From: an uncultured Christensenellaceae bacterium
GTDB taxonomy: Bacteria; Bacillota; Clostridia; Christensenellales; Pumilibacteraceae
Length of the DNA: 30,909 nt
NCBI GenBank assembly: GCA_910587455.1
Contig: CAJULK010000018.1
Span: forward strand, 1 to 30,909
Reading direction: 5' to 3'
In this document: positions 1 through 7,300 of the stretch, one piece after another
How the letters are laid out: every line of letters starts with the position of its first letter
Position numbering within the stretch: position 1 is the first letter of the stretch
Notes under the pieces: generated by a model
The model's input: the letters and a program-made list of their open reading frames with translations, nothing else
What the model was told of the DNA's origin: nothing
Databases searched by the model: none
Made by a program: the position numbers and the translations under genes

Positions 1-1
1 A

Positions 2-151
2 GATGGAAATATCATTCCGTCTTGCGGTATTTGCAGAGAATTTATGATGCATTTAAGCGGCGATGTGGAAAATATCGAAATTCTATTAGATAAGGAAGGG
101 CGTACAGCAAAATTGATTGACTTAATGCCGGAATATCCACGAAATAAATAA
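2..151 (+). CDS. Cytidine deaminase-like protein, C-terminal fragment
   Basis: The window opens inside this gene; 49 codons remain before TAA. The fragment carries PSCGICREFMMHL near its start, which matches the second zinc-binding motif (PCxxCR) of the cytidine/blasticidin-S deaminase family, where two cysteines hold the catalytic zinc. Members deaminate cytidine or related pyrimidines in the cytosol. The first zinc ligand and catalytic Glu lie outside the window, so activity cannot be judged. The tail (LMPEYPRNK) is a plausible family C-terminus. The next gene follows after a 231-base AT-rich gap with its own promoter, so the two are probably not one operon. The family call is fair; the substrate is unknown. 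Confidence 0.6.
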   Translation, partial: DGNIIPSCGICREFMMHLSGDVENIEILLDKEGRTAKLIDLMPEYPRNK

Positions 152-314
152 ATATCAATTTATCATAAATTATTCGTTTTAGGTTACTACTGTCCCACCA
201 AATCAAAATATTACGTACTCAAGCATTGTAACTCGTGATTGGTTCGGATTTATTTTTTATTTCGGCAACAAATAAGATGAACGGCTTGTGAGTAATAGTA
301 AGCTGTTCTTTCTC

Positions 315-342
315 TTGCAAATGTTAAAAAATGTGATATAAT
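315..342 (+). promoter_or_regulatory. Putative sigma-A promoter of the cysteine hydrolase gene
   Basis: A consensus -10 TATAAT (337-342) lies 16 bases after a weak -35 TTGCAA (315-320) and about 40 bases before the ATG at 383. The rest of the 152-382 gap is AT-rich and shows no other gene or clear hairpin. Confidence 0.5.
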
Positions 343-382
343 GGCTGTATGATAATCGGCAACTTAGCGAGGTAAATGCGAA

Positions 383-862
383 ATGAAAGACAAAGCGTTG
401 GTAGTAATCGATATTCAAAACGACATTACCAAAAACTACAGAGAAATAATCGGCAATATCAATTCCGCTATTGATTGGGCTGTCGATAGCGATATTCACG
501 TTGTTTATATAAAACATAACAACTTATCGGTGGGAACTCGAACATTTAAGCCCGACACTCGTGGCGCGGAATTAGTATCCGATATGAAAATTGTGTCGGA
601 GAATATATTTGTTAAAAGCAAGGGGAACGCATTGACGAGCGAGGCCTTTGCTGCTTTTATAAATGAGAACGGCATAAAAGAGTTTTATGTGGCAGGCGCG
701 GACGCAGGTGCTTGCATAAAATCAACTTGCTATAACATGGCAAAGAACGGCTATAAAGTTCACGTTCTGTCAAACTGTATTACAAGTTACGACAAAAAGA
801 AAATTCCGGAAATGTTAGACTACTATGAGCGAAATGGTTGTAGTATTGAAACATTGAGTTAG
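383..862 (+). CDS. Isochorismatase-like cysteine hydrolase
   Basis: 159 residues, close to the usual 160-200 of the family. The candidate catalytic triad is visible: Asp10 in VVIDIQND, Lys78 in FVKSKGNALTS and Cys111 in GADAGACIKSTC. The family hydrolyses amides or vinyl ethers (nicotinamidase, isochorismatase, N-carbamoyl amidases) in the cytosol. The divergent nucleophile loop (GADAGAC instead of the more usual GxxTxxCV) gives no substrate. It is preceded by a good -10 box and ends about 135 bases before the convergent radC-like gene. Fold assignment is strong; substrate unknown. Confidence 0.8.
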   Translation: MKDKALVVIDIQNDITKNYREIIGNINSAIDWAVDSDIHVVYIKHNNLSVGTRTFKPDTRGAELVSDMKIVSENIFVKSKGNALTSEAFAAFINENGIKEFYVAGADAGACIKSTCYNMAKNGYKVHVLSNCITSYDKKKIPEMLDYYERNGCSIETLS

Positions 863-966
863 TTAAATTTCTATTCAGCGGTGAAGCTTCATTTCGGGTT
901 ACCGCCGCGCCGCCAAAGGTAATCCGCTTGCATTTGATTGGGTGCCGGGTCTTTGCTTTCGACGGG

Positions 967-990
967 AAATAAACGCAGAGTGCGTCTGCG
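967..990 (-). terminator. Possible terminator of the RadC-like gene
   Basis: Read on the minus strand, a CGCAGA/TCTGCG stem with a 5-base loop (974-990) is followed by TTTATTT (967-973), starting 9 bases after the stop codon of the RadC-like gene. The stem is only 6 bp, so termination is plausible but weak. Confidence 0.4.
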
Positions 991-998
991 GCGTTTTG

Positions 999-2228
999 TC
1001 ATTCGGGCGCGTTCCCGTGCGAACCGTTCGTTTTGCGCTGTTTTTCTTTCTGTTCGGACAATGTAATTTCGATCAGTCTGTTTACCAGTTCTGGCGAACG
1101 CGAAAACGTAACAAGCGGAATGTATTCGAAATGAGCCGCGCCTTCCGTGAAAACAGACGTGCCGAGCGTATAATATCCGGTGGCGCCGAATATAAGGCAA
1201 TCGATAAGGCGTGCGTCCACGGCTTTGAGTGCGCACCGAAGTATATCGACAAATTCGGCGGTGTTGTATTTTTCGGGAAACATATCAAAAGAACAGTATG
1301 CGACAATGACGTATTCAGCCGAGTATTTATAGACCGATCCGACGATTGCGCGGGACTTTTCGATATGCGTGCCCGATACTTTTTCGACGGCGATAAGTCC
1401 GAATTCGGCGTCGAGATATGCGGCGTTCACGCCTTTACTTCGCCCGCCGAGATACATAGCGCCGAAAAAATCGACCGCGTCGGCATGGTTGCGTATGGAT
1501 ATATTGCTTTGAACATCCCACAAACATACTGCGGTCAGCATGGGAATAATCCGTGCGGCTTGTTCGGTCATGCCTTTGACGGTCGCAAGATCTTTTGCAG
1601 GCGTGCGTATCACCGAAAGCAAAGAGCCGAATTTATCCAATAATCGATGGGCTATTAAGTTGGTATCGCGTTGCGGAATGACGAACGACAGCAGTGTTTC
1701 CAAAATTTCGTAGTCGCTGAAACCGTTTAGCTCGCGATCGCGGCGTATGGAAGCGCGCAGCCTTTTTCTGTGTCCGGCATGCGCTTTTGCTGCGGTATCG
1801 TAATTATCGCTTTTTCCGTTTGCGGCATATGCGACTGTTTTTGTAAGTGCGCGCACCGCTTCGTGATCGCCGAGAACGTCGTTATATTGTTTGACAACGG
1901 TGTCGGCTTGCTCTTCCGACATTCCGAGCTCGATAAGCTGCGTCGATATTTTATGTTCGGACAATTGCCGCACGGACAAGGTCGCCGCCGTTTCGACATC
2001 CGAATTTGCGTCGGGTACGGAACGGGCGGCAGGGGAAACGGTTTCGCCCGAATCATTGTCGGTCGAAGCGGATGAATTTCGGTGAGTAGTTGACGAGTCG
2101 AGAGCGTCCATGTCTACGCCGAGCGATTTGGCAAGATCGGATATCCGTTTATTCAGGTCGGATTCGGCGATGCGACGGTAATTTTTTACGTTGTCGTCGT
2201 TTTCGAACTTTTCGCCGTCGTCATCCAT
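999..2228 (-). CDS. RadC-family protein with degenerate JAMM motif
   Basis: 409 residues. Residues about 150-235 match the helix-hairpin-helix part of RadC/YsxA (HRKRLRASI... then LLSFVIPQRDTNLIAHRLLDKFGSL and VKGMTEQAA). The C-terminal part follows the RadC MPN/JAB outline (about residues 285-385). However, the metal-binding stretch that normally reads AHNHPSG is here AYCSFDM, so the zinc ligands are gone and metalloprotease activity is unlikely. The first ~145 residues are a Ser/Asp-rich, low-complexity extension not usual in RadC (about 225 residues). The start is supported by GAGGTG 6-7 bases upstream. RadC's role is still debated despite its name. This could be a diverged DNA-binding scaffold. 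Confidence 0.8.
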   Translation of the reverse strand: MDDDGEKFENDDNVKNYRRIAESDLNKRISDLAKSLGVDMDALDSSTTHRNSSASTDNDSGETVSPAARSVPDANSDVETAATLSVRQLSEHKISTQLIELGMSEEQADTVVKQYNDVLGDHEAVRALTKTVAYAANGKSDNYDTAAKAHAGHRKRLRASIRRDRELNGFSDYEILETLLSFVIPQRDTNLIAHRLLDKFGSLLSVIRTPAKDLATVKGMTEQAARIIPMLTAVCLWDVQSNISIRNHADAVDFFGAMYLGGRSKGVNAAYLDAEFGLIAVEKVSGTHIEKSRAIVGSVYKYSAEYVIVAYCSFDMFPEKYNTAEFVDILRCALKAVDARLIDCLIFGATGYYTLGTSVFTEGAAHFEYIPLVTFSRSPELVNRLIEITLSEQKEKQRKTNGSHGNAPE

Positions 2229-2289
2229 GTGAACACCTCGCGTACCTAACCGATGAGTTTGTTTGATCTTGAAATTCGGTTGTGTAATA

Positions 2290-2318
2290 AGATTAGCAAA
2301 TGCGGATTATTTTGTCAA
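2290..2318 (-). promoter_or_regulatory. Promoter of the RadC-like gene
   Basis: On the minus strand a perfect -35 TTGACA (2318-2313) and a -10-like TAATCT (2295-2290) are separated by 17 bases, about 60 bases upstream of the ATG. The rest of the gap up to the tRNA-Pro promoter shows no gene. Confidence 0.5.
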
Positions 2319-2463
2319 TGCCGCAAGATGTATAAATACGAAACGCACCGTCGGGATCGGACTCAAGAGTGAAGACTGTTGTTAAAACGCTTGCGCTAGA
2401 CGATAAAACCGACGGGCGAAACGAAAACGTTTGACAAACTGACTGAAAACGGCGGAAAAGCGA

Positions 2464-2492
2464 TTGACAAATAAGAAATAAGGGCGTATAAT
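2464..2492 (+). promoter_or_regulatory. Consensus promoter of tRNA-Pro
   Basis: TTGACA (2464-2469), a 17-base spacer and TATAAT (2487-2492), a fully consensus sigma-A promoter, end 11 bases before the first base of tRNA-Pro. It may also transcribe tRNA-Ser 100 bases further on, as no clear terminator separates the two. Confidence 0.85.
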
Positions 2493-2503
2493 AATTTAGC
2501 TGA

Positions 2504-2579
2504 CGAGGTGTAGCGCAGTTGGTAGCGCGCATGGTTCGGGACCATGAGGCCGCGAGTTCGAGTCTCGCCACTTCGACCA
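2504..2579 (+). tRNA. tRNA-Pro (anticodon CGG)
   Basis: 76 bases including encoded CCA. The acceptor stem CGAGGTG pairs with CACTTCG (one G-U). The anticodon stem CATGG/CCATG closes the loop TTCGGGA, giving CGG. The T arm has GCGAGTTCGAGTCTCGC. All arms are intact. Confidence 0.95.
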
Positions 2580-2679
2580 CAGCTTAACGGCTGACAAGAT
2601 GCGGCGGGCGATAGGGAATATTGCGTGCATCATATAAATACGACGGACGAATTTTATATTGAGTTTGTCGTCATAATAC

Positions 2680-2768
2680 GGAGCGGTATCGAAGTGGTCA
2701 TAACGGGCCTGACTCGAAATCAGGTAGCCCGCAAGGGCTCGTGGGTTCGAATCCCACCCGCTCCGCCA
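2680..2768 (+). tRNA. tRNA-Ser (anticodon CGA), ICE integration target
   Basis: 89 bases including CCA. The acceptor stem GGAGCGG pairs with CCGCTCC. The anticodon stem CCTGA/TCAGG holds the loop CTCGAAA (CGA). The variable arm GCCC-GCAA-GGGC and T arm GTGGGTTCGAATCCCAC are intact. Its last 59 bases recur at 28453-28511. By the usual logic of tRNA-targeting integrases, the 5' part is original host sequence and the 3' part was supplied by the element, so the gene stays functional after integration. Confidence 0.95.
2710..2768 (+). repeat. Left attachment site, inside tRNA-Ser
   Basis: Identical to 28453-28511 over 59 bases except at two positions (2730 C versus 28473 G; 2735 G versus 28478 C). 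The first 20 bases (2710-2729), covering the anticodon region, are identical and are the likely crossover core. A short inverted repeat ACTATCT/AGATAGT (2769-2775, 2794-2800) follows directly and could be an accessory binding site. Confidence 0.9.
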
Positions 2769-2813
2769 ACTATCTTAAGACGGGTAAAAACGCAGATAGT
2801 CAACAGATAAATT

Positions 2814-2845
2814 CCTCGACAGGTGATGGCTGTCGAGGATTTTTC
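2814..2845 (+). terminator. Terminator after the hybrid tRNA-Ser
   Basis: A 9-bp stem CCTCGACAG (2814-2822)/CTGTCGAGG (2830-2838) with a 7-base loop is followed by ATTTTTCTTTT. It lies inside the element, so the ICE brings its own terminator for the tRNA gene it rebuilds. Confidence 0.85.
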
Positions 2846-2861
2846 TTTTAAGGAATTTTCA

Positions 2862-2895
2862 AAGCTCATTGGTAACAAACCAATGGGCTTTTTTC
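2862..2895 (+). terminator. Second strong terminator at the ICE left end
   Basis: A 12-bp stem (2862-2873 with 2879-2890, one T-G pair, loop AACAA) runs into TTTTTT. Its 3' arm GGGCTTTT (2886-2893) can instead pair with AAAAGCCC (2903-2910), forming a mutually exclusive hairpin. Confidence 0.8.
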
Positions 2896-2916
2896 GTTTG
2901 AGAAAAGCCCGAGCAT

Positions 2917-3000
2917 GGAGAGCCGACAGGCGGGAAAGAAAGTGCGGAACGTACGCCGCGCGAGTATAAACGCAGGGTTCGACCCCCTACCTCTCCGCCA
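2917..3000 (+). other. Degenerate tRNA-like sequence (tRNA-Ser remnant?)
   Basis: 84 bases beginning GGAGAG and ending CTCTCCGCCA, so six acceptor pairs form and CCA is present. A T-arm-like CAGGGTTCGACCCCCTA pairs at four of five positions. A 4-bp anticodon-like stem GCGG/CCGC has an 8-base loop, but no proper D arm is visible and the seventh acceptor pair is C-C. It is probably a decayed tRNA or an old attachment-site scar carried by the element. A functional tRNA is unlikely. Confidence 0.4.
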
Positions 3001-3024
3001 AAAAAACACAAAAAGGAGTGAGTT

Positions 3025-3816
3025 ATGCAGAACGACGAAATACGGATAAGCAAAAAACTATGCGAATTTCAAGCCGAGGAGCGCTTTAAGCCGAGCGGCT
3101 ATCGGATAAAAATGCCGAGCGGCTCGAAGTATGAGGGCTATCATTTTATGTGTTCCGACTGGTATGCGACGTCGAATGCAAATTACGTCAGCATTTCCGA
3201 AGGTAGCGAGTATTACGAATTCGTACTTATCAAGAGCGAACGCGAACCGGGCAAACGCTACGCCCGTCCGAAGCTCACGTTCGCCGAGCTTAAAGCCGCG
3301 TTCGCCGAACATAGCAGGCAGTTCTATTCGGACAATCTGCCGCAAGCCCTCGCTTATGTCAAGACCTATCGCAATAACGGCAGATTCAACGCTGACGACG
3401 TCGTTGACGAAAGTTTTTGCGTCGGCGGCTATTCGGAAAAATGGTTCTATGTAACCGACACGGATAAACGCCGGCTCGGAACGAAAGGCGTCACGCTTCT
3501 ATGCGAACTGTCTCCGGAAGAAGTCGCGCCGATGAAAGAACGTATAGCGAGATATAAGGCTCTGCAATACGAGATACGAGCCTGCGACGACCTCTCCAAC
3601 AACGTGAAGAACGATCGCCGTATCTTGTCTTTGGTAAGTGGCAGTATGCGGGATTTTTTGTACGATTGCAAAAAGTATGTTCCGGCACTTGCAAGCGCGA
3701 TCGACAGTAAAGCGGACGAGATCCAACAAATAATCGATAACTATGCCGTCGGACTCAAACAGGAATATGACGCACTTGATGCCGTCTTTTCAAATTTGCT
3801 CAAACAAGCCGTATAA
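3025..3816 (+). CDS. ICE protein of unknown function (263 aa)
   Basis: First protein gene of the element. ATG follows AAAAGGAGTGAGTT, a strong ribosome binding site preceded by the ICE-specific ACACAAAA motif. The product is soluble and charged, with no signal peptide or membrane segment. The N-terminal half is rich in aromatic residues (EGYHFMCSDWYAT). The last ~90 residues look helical and could form a coiled coil (SKADEIQQIIDNYAVGLKQ). I recognise no family. It is followed after 26 bases by a small gene with the same type of ribosome binding site, so it probably heads an operon of accessory genes leading into the primase protein. Confidence 0.75.
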   Translation: MQNDEIRISKKLCEFQAEERFKPSGYRIKMPSGSKYEGYHFMCSDWYATSNANYVSISEGSEYYEFVLIKSEREPGKRYARPKLTFAELKAAFAEHSRQFYSDNLPQALAYVKTYRNNGRFNADDVVDESFCVGGYSEKWFYVTDTDKRRLGTKGVTLLCELSPEEVAPMKERIARYKALQYEIRACDDLSNNVKNDRRILSLVSGSMRDFLYDCKKYVPALASAIDSKADEIQQIIDNYAVGLKQEYDALDAVFSNLLKQAV

Positions 3817-3842
3817 ATGAAAACACAAAAAGGAGTGATGCA

Positions 3843-4031
3843 ATGCCTAACGAAAGTTTTGAAACAACAGCCGCCAAGCATGGGCTAACGCCCGAGCGCT
3901 TGGACAAAATCTATGCCGAATTATTCGGCATACTTGCCGCCTATGAGCCAGACGAACTGAAAGCGGTTGTCGAGCTTATAGAGAACGGCACAACACCATC
4001 ACGCAGTCGCGACAAAGGAGCAGGAAGATAA
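3843..4031 (+). CDS. Small ICE protein of unknown function (62 aa)
   Basis: The start is supported by AAAAAGGAGTGATGCA just upstream, again within an AACACAAAAAGGAGTG block. The predicted protein is mostly helical (AAKHGLTPERLDKIYAELFG) and acidic. It ends in a basic tail SRSRDKGAGR that resembles the ends of the two large polyvalent proteins of this ICE. Its stop codon overlaps the next start (TAATG), indicating translational coupling. No family recognised. Confidence 0.65.
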   Translation: MPNESFETTAAKHGLTPERLDKIYAELFGILAAYEPDELKAVVELIENGTTPSRSRDKGAGR

Positions 4032-4207
4032 TGTACGGCTGTATAGACTGTCCACGATTTGAATCTGAAATCTGCCGCGATTGTCCATGTACAACTTGTG
4101 CAAAAAATTACGAGTGCCGCACAATGGACGAATTTGCATTAGATTGTGCTTTGTCCAAAGAGTTTTTTGAGCGGCTGAAAAGTCGCCGCGAAATCATTTG
4201 GGATTAA
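4031..4207 (+). CDS. Small cysteine-rich protein (58 aa), possible zinc binder
   Basis: This short ORF starts at the ATG that overlaps the previous stop. AAAGGAGCAGGAAGATA gives a ribosome binding site. It has eight cysteines, seven in the first 29 residues, arranged CIDC, CRDCPCTTC and YEC, as in zinc-ribbon or treble-clef knuckles. The C-terminus is acidic then basic (FERLKSRREIIWD). Coupling to the upstream gene and the cysteine spacing argue that it is real. Function unknown; a DNA- or protein-binding zinc protein is the simplest guess. Confidence 0.6.
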   Translation: MYGCIDCPRFESEICRDCPCTTCAKNYECRTMDEFALDCALSKEFFERLKSRREIIWD

Positions 4208-4228
4208 ATTTATCAAAAAGGAGAAACG

Positions 4229-4357
4229 ATGAAAACACAAAAAGAAAACAATGACGAGCTCGACGTTCTCGTCGGACAAATCTCGCTCGAGGACATCGTC
4301 GGTAACGCCGACGACGGTACTTACGGCAAACCTATCGACGAGTTCAAGGTAATATAA
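4229..4357 (+). CDS. Short acidic ICE peptide (42 aa)
   Basis: ATG preceded by AAAAAGGAGAAACG. The 42-residue product begins MKTQKENNDELDVLVGQISL and is strongly acidic, without a recognised domain. It ends one base before the ATG of the polyvalent primase protein, so the two are probably translationally coupled. It could be a leader peptide or a small regulator. The first codons contain one copy of the ICE-wide ACACAAAAAGAAA motif. Confidence 0.5.
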   Translation: MKTQKENNDELDVLVGQISLEDIVGNADDGTYGKPIDEFKVI

Positions 4358-4358
4358 C

Positions 4359-7300
4359 ATGGGATATTTTTCAATAATAGTCGAAACACGCAATTTAGAG
4401 CAGACCGTCAACAAAATAAATAAGCTAATTAAAGCATTTGAAAAAGACAGGTTCGCCGACGTCGACATACTCGGCGCGGTCAAATCGAGAGAGAATATAA
4501 CATACGACAGAGAGATATTCGGAAAAACGATAGGCTCGGCGACTATTCGCTCCGACCGTCAATATGTACTGGTCGGCGGTAGCGACGGCTATATCGATCA
4601 AGTAACGCACGGACTGAAACGCGATCACACACTATGGGAAATAGACCGAACGACTGCGCAAACAATAGGCGCGGCACAGAAATTAAGCCAAACAAATAAC
4701 GGTATCGGCGACGACGGACGGCTTATTTTTATCGCCGACCCTACGCGCGGCTTTGAAAATAAAACCGAGCAAGCAAAGAACCAAACACGCGAGTTAAGCA
4801 AAGCGCGGCAAGCACTCGTTGACCGTGTGCTCTCTCGCCTTGACGCAGGTGCTATGCCCTGGGATAACGGCATGCAAGGCTTTACCGCGCCGTTTAACGC
4901 CGTAAGCAAAACGCATTATCGCGGAATGAACGTGCTCAACCTCATGTTGTCCGGAAAGTCCGATCCGCGCTGGCTGACGTTTAACCAAGCGAAAGACAAC
5001 GGCTATACAGTCAAAAAGGGCGCAAAGGGCGTGCCTATCGAGCTGTACAAGACTATCGATAAGCGTACAGGCAAAGAAGCCGACTGGGATAAGATCCGCG
5101 ACGAAGTCAAGGATATGACGTTCGCGGAAAAGCAAGAGTTTAAGAAAGAAAACTTACAGTCATTTGCACGTAGCTATTACGTATTCAATGCTTCCGATGT
5201 GCACGGTATCGAGCCGTATCGTGCACCCGTGCTTAGCCCGGCGGATATATCCGCACGCAACGAGCGTATTGAGCGCGTAATCGAAAACAGCGCCGCGCCT
5301 ATTTTTTACGACGGCAACGGTCGGAACTTTTACCGCAGAAGTGATGACGAAATACATCTGACCGAACGCACAGCATTCACATCGGACGAATTCTTTTACA
5401 ACACAGCACTGCACGAAATGGCGCATAGCACCGGGCACAACACGCGGCTCAACCGAGCTATGGGCGACGGGTTCGGATCGAAGTCCTACGCCCGCGAGGA
5501 GCTCGTCGCGGAAATGGCAAGCGTGCTCACTGCTGCCGAGTTCGGGCTCGATCACTCAGAACGAGTTATCGAGAACAGCGCGGAGTATGTGCGATCGTGG
5601 GCGCAACTCATACGCGAAGATCCGCAAACGCTCATTGACGCGGCATTCGACGCAAGCCGAGCTACCGACTATATATGCGACCGCGAACGCCAACGCGAAC
5701 GCGCCAACGAAAGTAATGCCCAAAAAGAAAGTACGGTATCCGAACAGTACAGCAAGTACCAATCCGTACAAGCCCAACACCCAGACGCCGTCGTATTGCA
5801 ACGGCTCGGCGACTTTTACGAGGTCTTGGGCGACAAGGCGCGCACGGTCGCCGCCGAGCTCGACTTGACGCTGACAGGACGGAACGTCGGACTGCCGGAA
5901 CGAGTTCCGATGTGCGGATTTCTTAACCATGTGGCGGAAAAATATATCGAGAAGATACGACAAAATCATGCGGTCGCTATTATCGAGACCGCCGACAACG
6001 TTGCATATATGCCGTCAACGCAAGTAGCGCAAAGAACGCCGCTCGAAGCGAGTGCACAAAAAGAAAGTTTGCAATCGAATGTCAGGGACTGGTATTCGCA
6101 TACTTACCCTACCGACGAGCTCGTCGACGTTCTCAACGCCGAAACGACGTTCGGCACGGTGCGAGACGCTATAAATAACGGTAAAGACATTTACGACATT
6201 CTCGGAAGCAATGACAGCGTCGTGCGTGAGCGCGTATTTAGAGAATTGTCGAACGTGCTCGATGTGCCGTATAAAGCCGTTTACGATAAATGGAGCGAAG
6301 CAGACCGTTCCGAACCAGCTCCGAAAACCGCCGCACCAAACCAGGTACATGAAAAGCCGCTTGTAGTTAATTTCTTTGCAGGTCCGGGTGCAGGCAAAAC
6401 CACCGCCGCGCTCGAGCTTACCGCCGCGCTCAAGAAAGCCGGCTATACCGTCGAATATGTGTCCGAGTATGCAAAGCAGCTCGTGCTCGAGGGGCGCGCG
6501 GATGAGCTCAAAGACCAAAAGAAAGTAACTGACGGTCAATACGCACTACTCGACCGCATACGCGGTACAACGGACATTATCGTAACTGACAGCCCCGTGC
6601 TCTTAGGTCTCGTGTACGGCGAGTTTAACGATATTACGCCTGAGTATGCAAAACAGATCCGCGGCTACTACGACAGCTTTGACAATTTCAATATGCTCGT
6701 TAATCGCCCGAATGGCGCGGCTTTTCAGACAGAGGGACGAGTACACAACGAAAAGCAGTCGATTGAGCTTGACGGCAAAATCGAGGCTATGCTCAAAGCG
6801 CAGGGCGTGTTTTACGGCTCATATAAACGCGATGACATTGCAAAGACTGTCGAGCGCATCGGCACGACATATAAGCGGCTTTACGGCGAGAACAAGCAAG
6901 AGAAAACACAAAAAGAAAAAGTAAAGCCGTCGCCCGCAAAGCCGTCGGAGTTCAAGACGAAGCTCGACAATATTTCCGACGCAATGAAAGCCCTGCCGAA
7001 TTGGGTCGCGTTCAGAACGGAAACGCTCGAAGACGGTAAGGTAAAGAAAATACTGCTATCGCCCAACAAGGGAGCGAGCGCGGTCGAGTATCTCAAGTGG
7101 GCTAAGTCCGACGACCCTACGACGTGGGCGACATTTGACAAAGCCGCCGCGTTCGCCAAGAAATACAAACTTGCGGGGCTTGCGTTCGCCATGAGCGGTA
7201 GCGGCATGACGTGTATCGACCTCGACCACCACCTTGACGAGAACGGCAAGCCGAGCGAGCTCGCGCAGAAATACATCACCGCGGCGCAAGGCACTTATGT

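Noticed and set aside
898..942. 14-codon minus-strand frame MQADYLWRRGGNPK
   Set aside because: Too short, with no ribosome binding site and no known family to support it.
942..1643. Plus-strand reading frame of 233 residues opposite the RadC-like gene
   Set aside because: Shadow frame of a conserved gene, Arg/Cys-rich, without a ribosome binding site or recognisable domain.
2293..2580. Minus-strand reading frame of 95 residues
   Set aside because: It reads antisense through tRNA-Pro and gives a VARLELAASWSR-type peptide, a well-known spurious product of tRNA antisense strands.
2859..3053. Minus-strand reading frame of 64 residues
   Set aside because: It is antisense to the tRNA-like remnant (GGEVGGRTLRL) and has no ribosome binding site.
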